Positions 8,691-16,151 of a stretch of 33,182 bases of DNA are shown here, in pieces (positions within the stretch are counted from its first letter, which is position 1; each line of letters begins with the position of its first letter). The translations under genes were made by a program, and so were the position numbers. The notes beneath the pieces are model-generated. The model ran no database searches. It was given only the letters and a program-made list of their open reading frames with translations, and was not told where the DNA came from. The DNA is from Lysobacter antibioticus (GTDB lineage: Bacteria > Pseudomonadota > Gammaproteobacteria > Xanthomonadales > Xanthomonadaceae). Where the stretch lies: assembly GCF_001442535.1 (NCBI RefSeq), contig NZ_CP013141.1:5215035-5248216 (forward strand), given 5' to 3'.

Positions 8691-9605
8691 ATGCGTTCTC
8701 AGAAACCCTCGCCGATCGTCACAACCGTCGTCACATCCCTGTTGTTGCTTTCAATGACCGGCGCGAGCGCACGCGAAGCCGCTGCCGTTGCCGGCACGCC
8801 CGCAAGCGCGCCGGCCACCACCACCGACTCGTGGCTCGGCGATGTCCGCAGCCTGTCGCAGGCCGGTGCCGGCAACCGCCGCGCGCCGATCGAAAAGCGT
8901 CTGGACGGCCTGGGCCTGAAGTGGAAAGCGGTCGCCTTCGAAACCGCGAAGAAGCAACAGGGGCAGAACCTGATCGCCGAAGTCTCCGGCGCCGGCGCAG
9001 CGCCGTTGCTGCTGTTCGGCGCGCATTTCGACCAGGTCGACGAAGGCCACGGAGCGACCGACAACGCCTCCGGCAGCGCCACCGTGCTGGCCCTGGCCGA
9101 ACGCTTCAAGCACAAGCCGCTCGCCCACCATCGCGTCGCGGTGGCGTTCTGGGACCTGGAAGAAGCCGGCCTGCTCGGTTCCAGCGCCTACATCGCCCAG
9201 GGCAGCGAAAAGCCCGCGCTGTACGTCAATTTCGACGTGTTCGGCTGGGGCGACACTTTGTGGATGATGACGCCCGACGCGAACAGCGCCCTGGTCGGCG
9301 CCAGCCGCGACGCGGTGAAAGCCTCCGGGCTGCAGTTGTCCGCCGGCCGCGAGTACCCGCCGAGCGACCACCTGCCTTTCATCAAGGCCGGCTGGCCGGC
9401 GGTGTCGTATTCGCTGATCGGCAACGAAGAAGTGCCGTTGATCCTGTCCTTCTTCAAGGGCGAGAAAACCGCGACCCAGGCCAAGGTCATCCAGGTCATC
9501 CACAGCAGCAACGACACCGTCGAACAGATCGACGCGGCCGCCACCGCTCGCGGCGTCGACGCGGTCGAACGGGCGATCCGACAGTGGGATGCGGCTCAAA
9601 ATTGA
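8691..9605 (+). CDS. Secreted M28-family zinc aminopeptidase
   Basis: The 304-residue protein opens with a signal peptide (basic start, TTVVTSLLLLSMTGASA, likely cut after residue 27). The metal ligands of the M28 co-catalytic zinc site are visible: His112 in FGAHFDQV, bridging Asp124 in GATDNASGS, catalytic Glu157/ligand Glu158 in FWDLEEAGLLGS, Asp182 in NFDVFGWGD, and a last His in PPSDHLPF. The family cleaves N-terminal residues from peptides. An upstream ATG at 8646 is in frame, but 8691 gives a clean signal peptide and has AGAAG before it. The gene is transcribed away from the divergent response regulator gene. Substrate preference is unknown. Confidence 0.92.
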   Translation: MRSQKPSPIVTTVVTSLLLLSMTGASAREAAAVAGTPASAPATTTDSWLGDVRSLSQAGAGNRRAPIEKRLDGLGLKWKAVAFETAKKQQGQNLIAEVSGAGAAPLLLFGAHFDQVDEGHGATDNASGSATVLALAERFKHKPLAHHRVAVAFWDLEEAGLLGSSAYIAQGSEKPALYVNFDVFGWGDTLWMMTPDANSALVGASRDAVKASGLQLSAGREYPPSDHLPFIKAGWPAVSYSLIGNEEVPLILSFFKGEKTATQAKVIQVIHSSNDTVEQIDAAATARGVDAVERAIRQWDAAQN

Positions 9606-9695
9606 TCGATCACGTCGATAGCCGAAAACGGCGAGTCTGCGGGCGCGCGGCGTGAGATTCTTACGCCCTCGCCTCCTTCTTCCGGAATCTTTCGC

Positions 9696-10508
9696 ATGAG
9701 CGCACAAGCCCAACGAGCCGATCACTTCCACAGCCTGCACCGCGACGGCCTGCTGCTGCTCGCCAATGCCTGGGACGCCGGCACCGCGCGCCTGATCGAA
9801 AGCCTCGGCGCCAAGGCGGTCGCCACCACCAGCGCCGGCGTCGCCTGGTCGCACGGTTATCCCGACGGCGACCTGCTGCCGGTGCGGCGTCTGGTCGCGA
9901 CCATCGCCGACATCGTCCGCGTCATCCGCGTGCCGCTCACCGTCGACGTCGAAGGCGGCTATTCCGACGATCCGGCCGCGGTCGCCGAGACCGTGGCCGG
10001 CCTGATCGACGTCGGCGCGGTCGGCATCAACCTCGAAGACGGCGGCGGCGATCCCGAGCTGCTGTGCGCGAAGATCGAACACATCAAGCGCGCCAGCGCA
10101 CGCCTCGGCGTGGCGCTGTTCGTCAACACCCGTACCGACGTGTATCTGCGCGGCCTGGCGCCGCCGGAACGCCGCGTCGAGGAAACCCTGGCACGCGCTG
10201 CGCGCTATCGCGCCGCCGGTGCCGACGGCCTGTTCGTGCCCGGCCTGACCGACGAAACCGAAGTACGCGCGATCGCCGCCGATGCCGGCCTGCCCTTGAA
10301 CCTGCTCGCGCGTCCGGCCTTGCCGGCCGCGGCCGAACTGGAACGCTGGGGCGTGCGCCGCCTGAGCGCGGGCTCGGACATTTCCCAATCGGTATTCGCG
10401 CGAACGAGCGCGCTGGCCAGCGGCTTCCTCAGCGACGGCGACTCGCGCCCGCTCGGCGCCGACGTCATGGCGTATTCGCAACTCAACGCACTGTTCGCCG
10501 ATCGCTGA
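9696..10508 (+). CDS. Isocitrate lyase/PEP mutase-family protein
   Basis: The 270-residue protein matches the short PEP-mutase-like branch of the superfamily. Visible motifs are NAWDAGTARLIE near the start, the Mg-binding segment VDVEGGYSDD (Asp84, Glu86), INLEDG (Glu114, Asp115) and NTRTDVYL. The KKCGH-type catalytic cysteine loop of isocitrate lyase is absent, so it is unlikely to be a glyoxylate-cycle enzyme. Members cleave or rearrange C-C or P-C bonds in 2-hydroxy or phosphonate acids, but close homologues of this length are mostly uncharacterised. The M28 peptidase gene ends 90 bp upstream. The gene converges with a small lipoprotein gene whose stop lies in the same palindrome as its own. 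Confidence 0.85.
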   Translation: MSAQAQRADHFHSLHRDGLLLLANAWDAGTARLIESLGAKAVATTSAGVAWSHGYPDGDLLPVRRLVATIADIVRVIRVPLTVDVEGGYSDDPAAVAETVAGLIDVGAVGINLEDGGGDPELLCAKIEHIKRASARLGVALFVNTRTDVYLRGLAPPERRVEETLARAARYRAAGADGLFVPGLTDETEVRAIAADAGLPLNLLARPALPAAAELERWGVRRLSAGSDISQSVFARTSALASGFLSDGDSRPLGADVMAYSQLNALFADR

Positions 10509-10524
10509 GCGGCGCCGCTCAGCG
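10503..10524. terminator. 22-bp perfect palindrome containing both stop codons of convergent genes
   Basis: The segment is a perfect inverted repeat centred between 10513 and 10514, each half being CGCTGAGCGGC. The plus-strand gene stops with TGA at 10506-10508 and the minus-strand gene with TGA at 10519-10521, at mirror positions. It could form an identical hairpin in either mRNA. No T tract follows. Confidence 0.6.
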
Positions 10525-10830
10525 CATCAATCCGTAATCCTCGAAACGGACCTTGAACCTCAGCGCATCCTGGTACCTCGGCGGAATATCGCCGAGGTGC
10601 CGGTCGATGCGCTCATCGTCGTCATCGTCGAACAGATAGAACGGCAGAGCGTTCGCCGGAGTGATCTTGACGATGCGTCCCGGCTGTCCGGGCTCTCGAT
10701 ATTCGCGGATCACGTCGTCGCCGGCATAACGCACGCGCACCTGCGGGTCGACCAGGCCCGCGGTCGGGTCCGGCAGGCTGGCGCAGGCCGCCAGCGTGGC
10801 CAGAGCCAGTGTCAGCACGGCATAGCGCAT
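10519..10830 (-). CDS. Small lipoprotein, DUF2782-like
   Basis: The 103-residue product starts with a lipoprotein signal (MRYAVLTLALATLAAC, Cys16). The mature part has VRVRYAGDDVIREYRE, then a strand with VKITPANALPFYLFDDDDDERID. The pattern 'EYR...G...VKITP...PYYLvDdDgDG' is what I recall for DUF2782 proteins of Xanthomonadales and Pseudomonadales. The Asp-rich run might bind a cation. The function is unknown. It converges with the PEP-mutase-like gene, and the REP-type hairpin doublet lies about 70 bp before its start. Confidence 0.75.
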   Translation of the reverse strand: MRYAVLTLALATLAACASLPDPTAGLVDPQVRVRYAGDDVIREYREPGQPGRIVKITPANALPFYLFDDDDDERIDRHLGDIPPRYQDALRFKVRFEDYGLMR

Positions 10831-10899
10831 GGCAGTCTCCTTGCGATTCGCCTCGGACTATACCCGGGCAGCAGTCCGACACAGCATGGCGCTTTCCGG

Positions 10900-10982
10900 G
10901 TAGGAGCGGCGCAAGCCGCGACCGCGACATCGCGGTAACGACGCATGCGGCAGGAACGCGGTCGCGGCCTGCGCCGCTCCTG
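10900..10982. repeat. Inverted pair of GTAG-type REP elements
   Basis: The left arm starts GTAG (10900-10903) and continues GAGCGGCGCAAGCCGCGACC, itself a hairpin with a GCAA loop. The right arm (10957-10982) is its reverse complement with two changes over 26 bases, so that its GTAG has become GCAG. The spacer is about 30 bp. GTAG-headed palindromes of this type are dispersed REP sequences in Stenotrophomonas (SMAG) and relatives, mobilised in trans by RAYT transposases; an inverted pair is the usual doublet (REPIN/BIME) form. No RAYT gene is in the window. Confidence 0.75.
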
Positions 10983-11174
10983 CCCCCAAACCACCAGGCT
11001 GCGCCGAATCCCGTCGACCGGCGGGCCCGCTCGCCGGCTAGCCGCAACGGGCTATTCCGCCGCGCCCGCGCCTGCCGTAGCTTTGCCGCAAGCCGGACCG
11101 GCGCGTCCCCTGACGCATGCGCCGCCACGGTCGATATGCAGGCAGTTCAATGGATGGACTACCGAGGGATGATC

Positions 11175-12629
11175 ATGAACGATCCGAACCGAGCGCCGGC
11201 GGATACCGCCGGATGGACCGAAGCGCAGCGGGCCTTGTGGCAACGTCTGTGCGATTACCGATTCGACGACGACGATTCCAACGAATTCCTGACCCGCGTC
11301 GCCACGACTTCCCTGCTCGCTCTCAGCGAAGCGCGAGCGGCGCTCGACGAATACCGCCGTTTCTGTTTTCTCGCCGTCACCGTCGCCCATGCGGTCACGC
11401 CCAGCGAGCTCGTCGACGAGGTCTGGCACACCCATATCGTCGACACCCGACGCTACGAGCGTTTCTGCAACGAGGTACTGCAGTACGACCTGCATCACGT
11501 GCCTTCGCGCGGCGGCCGCGGCGAAGACTTGAAACACCAACGGCAGTACGCCGACACCTTGGACAGCTACCGGCGCTTTTTCGGCCTGCCGCCGAGCCGG
11601 TTCTGGCCGGAACCGCGCGCACCGCGGCCGCCGGCGGCGGCGGCGGCGAGCGTCGCGCTCGCCGAGCCGCGCGCGTCGTGGCGACCGATGCGCTTCGGCA
11701 TGATCGTCGTCGTGAGCCTGTATGCGCTGATGGCGCTGAGCGCGAGCGAGGTCAACCCGCTGCACTGGACCGGCGGCATGTTCCTGATCTGGTTCATCGC
11801 CCTGATGATCGCCGCGTCGATCGCGGGCTCCTGGCTGCGGCAACGCCTGCGCGGACCGCAGAGCCCGAGGTCGAGTCACCAGGCCGATCGTTGGGAACAG
11901 GCCTATCTGTCCGGCGGCAGCGATCGGGTCGCCGATGCGATCGTGGTCGACCTGCTCGCGCTCGACGCGGTCAGCCTGGATTACGACCGCAAGAAGGCCC
12001 GCCAGGCCTACGAGAACGATCGCGTGTGGCTGCGCCCGCGCCTGTCCCCGGAACAAGCCGAGACGCTACCGCCGGTGTTGCGCGAAGCGCTCGATGTGAT
12101 CGCCGAAAAACAGAGCCTCGCGCGCATTCTGCTGGCGTTGCGCGAGCGCCATCGCACGCTGGAGGAAACGCTGCTCCGCAAAGGCTGGCTGATGAGCCCG
12201 CAGCAGCAAGCCTGGGCGGCGAGACTGTCGGCCCTGCCCTTGGCCGCGGTCGCCGCACTGGGCCTGTGCAAGATCGGCATCGGCCTGCAGCTGCAACGCC
12301 CGGTCGGATTCCTGATCGCCCTGACCGTACTCACCCTTCTCATGGCGCTGTATCGAGCGCTTTCGACCCGGGCCCGGCCCCTGAGTTGGGCCGGCGACTG
12401 GGAACTGTACGAAGCCGCCAAGCAACGACGCACAGACGGCGCCGACCCGGCCGCCACGGTCGCACTGGCCGGCACGGCGGTGCTGTTCGGCACCCCGTTC
12501 TCCGACTATCAACAGATCCGCACGCCCTCCTCGTTCAACAACGAGGGAGGTGGCGGCGATGGTGGAGGTGGCGACGGAGGCGGCGGCGGTGGGTGCGGCG
12601 GCGGCTGCGGTGGCTGCGGCGGAAGTTGA
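11175..12629 (+). CDS. GRDP/TIGR04222-like membrane protein with Gly/Cys-rich tail
   Basis: The 484-residue protein starts at the ATG preceded by GAGGGA. Residues ~15-140 resemble the glycine-rich-domain protein (GRDP) family: VTPSELVDEVWHTHIVDTRRYERFC at about 74-98 and a following YRRFFG. Two membrane helices lie at ~173-190 and ~201-219. A helical section with ALDAVSLDYDRKKARQAY follows, then two more helices (~351-372, 377-394, with GLCKIGIGL and RPVGFLIALTVLTLLMAL) in the style of the TIGR04222 domain. The last ~28 residues are almost only Gly, with Asp and three Cys (474, 478, 481). Such tails are typical of TIGR04222 proteins. Function is unknown; the domain calls are from memory of the families. 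Confidence 0.8.
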   Translation: MNDPNRAPADTAGWTEAQRALWQRLCDYRFDDDDSNEFLTRVATTSLLALSEARAALDEYRRFCFLAVTVAHAVTPSELVDEVWHTHIVDTRRYERFCNEVLQYDLHHVPSRGGRGEDLKHQRQYADTLDSYRRFFGLPPSRFWPEPRAPRPPAAAAASVALAEPRASWRPMRFGMIVVVSLYALMALSASEVNPLHWTGGMFLIWFIALMIAASIAGSWLRQRLRGPQSPRSSHQADRWEQAYLSGGSDRVADAIVVDLLALDAVSLDYDRKKARQAYENDRVWLRPRLSPEQAETLPPVLREALDVIAEKQSLARILLALRERHRTLEETLLRKGWLMSPQQQAWAARLSALPLAAVAALGLCKIGIGLQLQRPVGFLIALTVLTLLMALYRALSTRARPLSWAGDWELYEAAKQRRTDGADPAATVALAGTAVLFGTPFSDYQQIRTPSSFNNEGGGGDGGGGDGGGGGGCGGGCGGCGGS

Positions 12630-12667
12630 CCGACAGCTTCGCGGCGACGCGCACCGGCGCCTGCGGC

Positions 12668-12699
12668 CACGGCGCTCGCCGGCTAAGACGAGCGCCGTG
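12668..12699. terminator. Hairpin between convergent genes
   Basis: A perfect 11-bp stem (CACGGCGCTCG at 12668-12678 with CGAGCGCCGTG at 12689-12699) and a ten-base loop sits between the stops of the Gly/Cys-tailed protein and the glycosidase. There is no T tract; being symmetric it could end both transcripts. Confidence 0.6.
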
Positions 12700-12709
12700 A
12701 CCCGATGCA

Positions 12710-14149
12710 TCAATCCACGTTGATCACGACCACGCTCATCCACGGCACCGACACCACCACCCGCCCCTGCGAGAACGCTCTCGCCGTGGCGATCTTCAGC
12801 GGCGGCAGGAACTGCGCGCCGCTGGTGAAGTTGGCCGGGTCCATGCCGCGGCCGTAGCGCCACGCCGTGTAGGTGCCGCTGCTCTTGCCGGTCAGGGCGA
12901 GCACCGCCTGGCGATCGGTGGTCTCGGATTTGTTGATCAAGACGATCTTCTTGGCATTGTCGGTGGCGAACACTTCCAGGTCCGGCACCGCCGTCGTCGC
13001 CGCGACCATGGTCTGGCCGTAGCGCCGCGACCAGGCACCCCCGCTCCAGGCCGACACGCCCCAATACGCCGGCAAGCGAACGTGGCGGCCGCCGGGCTGA
13101 TCGTTGAGGTCGGTGCCGTCGCTGATCAATCCCAACGGGCCGTTGTTGTCGGAGTACTGATAGGCACTGCCGCCGGCACGCAGCACGTGGCCGATCACCG
13201 ATGCGGTGTGGACGACGTTGCGCGAGGTGTAGAACGAATTACGCCACTGCGCATCGTAGCGCGTGTGGTAGTTGAACTCGCCGACCTGGATGGCGATGCC
13301 GCCGGCGCGGTCGCCGAAGCTCAGGTCGATTTCGTTGCGCAGCCAGGCGATCGCGTCGCCGTACTGCGAAGTCACGCCCAGGTTGCCCAGCGGCTGGCCG
13401 TCGCCGTACTTGTGGAAATCGACCACGTCGGTATCGGCGTGGCTGCTGGCGAAGAACTGGCGGAAATCGCCGTATTTGTAGTCGGCCCAGGTCACCAGCG
13501 ACGGCCCGGCCAGCGATAACGGCTGCGCACTGGCCTGGCGCATCGCCACCGCGATGTTGTGGAAGCCGTCGCTGCCGTTTCCGCCGGCGATGTAGTTGCC
13601 GACGCCGAAACCGTTGTCGGGCTCGTTGCCGATGATGTAGTCGGCCACCGGGCCGCCGCGCTGGCCGCCGTTGTCGTTGAAGTAACGCACCAAGGCCGCC
13701 GCGTCGCTGGCGCGGATGTCGTTGTCGCCGGCCGTACCGCCGACCGCGATCATCGGAATGCCGCCGATGCTCTTGATCCCGCGGACGTAGGCTTCGCCTT
13801 CGTTGCCGCCGTGGATGTTGCCGGCCGACGAACCGACCTGGCCGTTGTGATGGAACAGCGGCACCCGCCAGACCAGCGGTCCCAGGTCGCGCAGGTACTG
13901 CGTCCACAGCGTGCGGTTGCTGCCCTTGATCAGGTTGGTGCCGCCGTCGGAGTAGGTCGAAATCGTGCCGCCGAGCGAGTACTCGGACGTGGGTTGGCCA
14001 TGCGCGGTGAAATCGACGAATACATTCGCGGTCGGGTCGGCGGCGCTGACCGAGAACACGGAGCCGGCCGCGAACAAACCGGCGACGATGGCGATCAACG
14101 CGCCGCTGAGGCGGCGGCGGGGCGATGGGGGATTCGCTGTGCGGAGCAT
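12710..14149 (-). CDS. Secreted clan GH-A glycoside hydrolase
   Basis: The 479-residue product has an Arg-rich start and a signal peptide ending near AAGSVFSVSA (cut about residue 36). The mature domain looks like a (beta/alpha)8 barrel of clan GH-A: acid/base Glu176 in IIGNEPDNGF and a likely nucleophile Glu291 in IQVGEFNYH, with LVWRVPLFHHNG in front. The last ~110 residues look like the beta-sandwich common in these enzymes. The exact GH family and sugar are not clear; GH39, GH30 or GH79-like relatives are possible. The start at 14149 is chosen over longer in-frame options because AAGGAT lies seven bases upstream and the signal peptide follows directly. Confidence 0.82.
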   Translation of the reverse strand: MLRTANPPSPRRRLSGALIAIVAGLFAAGSVFSVSAADPTANVFVDFTAHGQPTSEYSLGGTISTYSDGGTNLIKGSNRTLWTQYLRDLGPLVWRVPLFHHNGQVGSSAGNIHGGNEGEAYVRGIKSIGGIPMIAVGGTAGDNDIRASDAAALVRYFNDNGGQRGGPVADYIIGNEPDNGFGVGNYIAGGNGSDGFHNIAVAMRQASAQPLSLAGPSLVTWADYKYGDFRQFFASSHADTDVVDFHKYGDGQPLGNLGVTSQYGDAIAWLRNEIDLSFGDRAGGIAIQVGEFNYHTRYDAQWRNSFYTSRNVVHTASVIGHVLRAGGSAYQYSDNNGPLGLISDGTDLNDQPGGRHVRLPAYWGVSAWSGGAWSRRYGQTMVAATTAVPDLEVFATDNAKKIVLINKSETTDRQAVLALTGKSSGTYTAWRYGRGMDPANFTSGAQFLPPLKIATARAFSQGRVVVSVPWMSVVVINVD

Positions 14150-14648
14150 CGATGATCCTTGGTCGTTACGAAACGGAGAGCGCCGACTCCGGAAGCATCC
14201 GGAGAGGCTGCGTGCGCTGGACGGCGACCACGGCATCGCCATGCTCGGCCGCAAGGCCGAGCCCCGACGGATCGCAGCGCATGGCGCAGCCGGCCACGAC
14301 GGGGCACGGCCGGATACGCTCCGGCCGCTGCACGCCATCCCCACCCTGCTCGAATCTGTCCTGCTCGAATCGCAGGCAACATCCCCATTGCGCAACGGGC
14401 GCTGCGATACCGCATGCACGCCTTCCAGCAGCGGCCAAGGCTAGTGGGCCGCCGCAACGGACGACGTGATGCGCCCGGCGCTTCGGCGATCCGATACGTG
14501 TCCAGATGTGTTTTCGTGATCGTGGCTGCGTTCCGCACGGAGTCGTCGCAGACATCGGCAAGTGCAGGTATTCGCGGGTGGTGGTGCGCTACAACCTTTC
14601 GCTTGCTTGCCGCATCACATTCGGCAGTCTCCCTGCACGGACTCGCCG
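14150..14648. other. 499-bp gene-free gap with three perfect hairpins
   Basis: No convincing gene lies between the divergent glycosidase and hydrolase starts. The gap holds three short perfect stem-loops. They are CTCCGGA/TCCGGAG with loop AGCA (14187-14204), GCTCGGCC/GGCCGAGC with a GCAA tetraloop (14243-14262), and CGGCCGGA/TCCGGCCG with a five-base loop (14307-14327). A direct repeat CTGCTCGAATC follows at 14346-14356 and 14361-14371. They precede the glycosidase on its strand and could be leader RNA structure or operator sites. The right half (14372-14648) shows nothing I can assign. Confidence 0.5.
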
Positions 14649-16016
14649 ATGAATCTGTTCCGACTCTGCTTCGCTGTCGCGATCGCCAGCGTGATCGCCG
14701 CTGTGTGCGCCAGCGCGCACGCGGCCCCTGCTTCGACCAAGAGTTCCAAGGCAGCCGATGCGCGCTGCCACGTCGGCGCCTACCGGCTCGACGACGGCCG
14801 CGTCGTCAGCGTGATGCCGTCCGACGATCCGAGCAAGCTGCGTTGGCGCCTGCTCGACGGGCGCACCGGCAAGCTGGTACGCGAGAACGGCGCCTGGATC
14901 AGCACCCGCGGCTGGACCGGGCAGCCGGACGGCATCCGGGTAGCGTTCGGCACCTGCAATCAGTCGCGTATCCGCTTCGACGGCCGGCGCGGCAGGAAGA
15001 TCGGCTTCGACATCGCCGAGACCCGCTTCGACAGCCATGGCCTGAGCTTGCGCGGGCGCCTGGTGCTTCCGCGCGGCCAGGACAAGGTGCCGGTCGTGGT
15101 GCTGGTGCACGGTTCCGAGAAAGTGTCCGGCGTCGACGCCTATTTCCAACAGAACCTGTTTCCGTCGCAGGGCGTCGGTGTGTTCGTCTACGACAAGCGC
15201 GGCACCGGTGGGTCCGAGGGCAAGTTCTCCAAGGACTTCGACCTGCTGTCCGACGATGCCGTCGCCGCGCTCGCCGAGGCCCGTCGGCTCGGCGGCGCGC
15301 GCATCTCGCGTATCGGCTTGCATGGCAGCAGCCAGGGCGGCTGGGTCGCGCCGCTGGCGGCGAGCAAGACGCCTCAGGCGCAGTTCGTCATGGTCGTATT
15401 CGGCCTCGCCGACAGCGTGCTGTCGGAGGACCGCGATCAGGTCGCCGCCGACCTGCGCGCGGCCGGTTTCGGCGACGCCGAAACGCTGGCGAAGGCGCGC
15501 CGGGTCAGCGACGCCACCGGCCTGCTCGCCGCGAGCAAGGGCCAGCGCGGCTGGGACGAGTTGGACGTATTACGTGCGCAATACCAGCACGAGCCGTGGT
15601 GGCAGGCGCTCAAGGGCGAATACACCGGCGATGTGGTCCAGCGCCGCCGCGGCGACGATCTGATGCAGATCGCCATGCTCGACAGCGACGTCAGTTGGAC
15701 TTACGACCCCATGCCGGTGCTGCGCAAGCTGACCCAGCCGCAGATGTGGATCCTGGGCGGCGACGACGCCGAGGCGCCTTCGCAGGAAACCCAGTTGCGC
15801 TTGAGCAGACTCGCCGCCGAGGGCCGCCCGATCGAGGGCGCGGTATTTCCGCAGGCCGACCACGGCATTCTCGAATTCGAGACCGATGCCAGCGGCGAGC
15901 GCCTGCACACGCGCATGGCCGAGGGCTATATCCCCCTGCAACTGGACTGGATCAAGCACGGCAAGCTCGACGGCAGGCGCTACGGACGCGCCGTGCGCTT
16001 GCCGGTTTCGCATTGA
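14649..16016 (+). CDS. Exported alpha/beta hydrolase
   Basis: The 455-residue protein starts at MNLFRLCF, giving a signal peptide that ends about ASAHA (residue 25). An N-terminal extension of ~95 residues precedes the hydrolase domain. The catalytic elements are visible: oxyanion region VVLVHGSEKVSG, VYDKRGTGGSEG, the nucleophile elbow GLHGSSQGGW with Ser228, an acid in WILGGDDAEAP, and the histidine in ADHGILEF. This arrangement is that of periplasmic prolyl-oligopeptidase/dienelactone-type hydrolases; the substrate is unknown. Upstream in-frame codons from 14562 are not favoured because they would bury the signal peptide. The ribosome binding site is weak. Confidence 0.87.
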   Translation: MNLFRLCFAVAIASVIAAVCASAHAAPASTKSSKAADARCHVGAYRLDDGRVVSVMPSDDPSKLRWRLLDGRTGKLVRENGAWISTRGWTGQPDGIRVAFGTCNQSRIRFDGRRGRKIGFDIAETRFDSHGLSLRGRLVLPRGQDKVPVVVLVHGSEKVSGVDAYFQQNLFPSQGVGVFVYDKRGTGGSEGKFSKDFDLLSDDAVAALAEARRLGGARISRIGLHGSSQGGWVAPLAASKTPQAQFVMVVFGLADSVLSEDRDQVAADLRAAGFGDAETLAKARRVSDATGLLAASKGQRGWDELDVLRAQYQHEPWWQALKGEYTGDVVQRRRGDDLMQIAMLDSDVSWTYDPMPVLRKLTQPQMWILGGDDAEAPSQETQLRLSRLAAEGRPIEGAVFPQADHGILEFETDASGERLHTRMAEGYIPLQLDWIKHGKLDGRRYGRAVRLPVSH

Positions 16017-16045
16017 ACACGCCCTGAGGGCATGACCGGACGTGC

Positions 16046-16063
16046 GCTCGCATCGATGCGAGC
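16046..16063. repeat. 18-bp perfect palindrome
   Basis: GCTCGCATC followed by its exact reverse complement, 30 bp after the hydrolase stop. It may be part of a bipartite termination region with the hairpin at 16099-16129, or a protein-binding site. Confidence 0.5.
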
Positions 16064-16098
16064 ATGGTGCCCATGGCCGATCCGACGATGCCGCACTC

Positions 16099-16129
16099 GA
16101 AGACCTTCGCCGCCGCGGTGAAGGTCTTC
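16099..16129. terminator. Hairpin between convergent hydrolase and peptidase genes
   Basis: A perfect 10-bp stem (GAAGACCTTC at 16099-16108 with GAAGGTCTTC at 16120-16129) has an 11-base GC-rich loop. A short T/C-rich stretch follows on the plus strand. It probably ends both convergent transcripts. Confidence 0.6.
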
Positions 16130-16151
16130 TTCGGTCGTGACTGCCCGGCGA

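Noticed and set aside
8751..10481. Long minus-strand frame across the M28 peptidase and PEP-mutase-like genes
   Set aside because: It spans two genes with intact active-site motifs on the plus strand and carries no domain; it is a shadow of third-position GC bias.
12540..12629. Gly-rich repeat as a minisatellite or CRISPR-like array
   Set aside because: It is an in-frame coding tail with a proper stop; units are irregular and there are no spacers.
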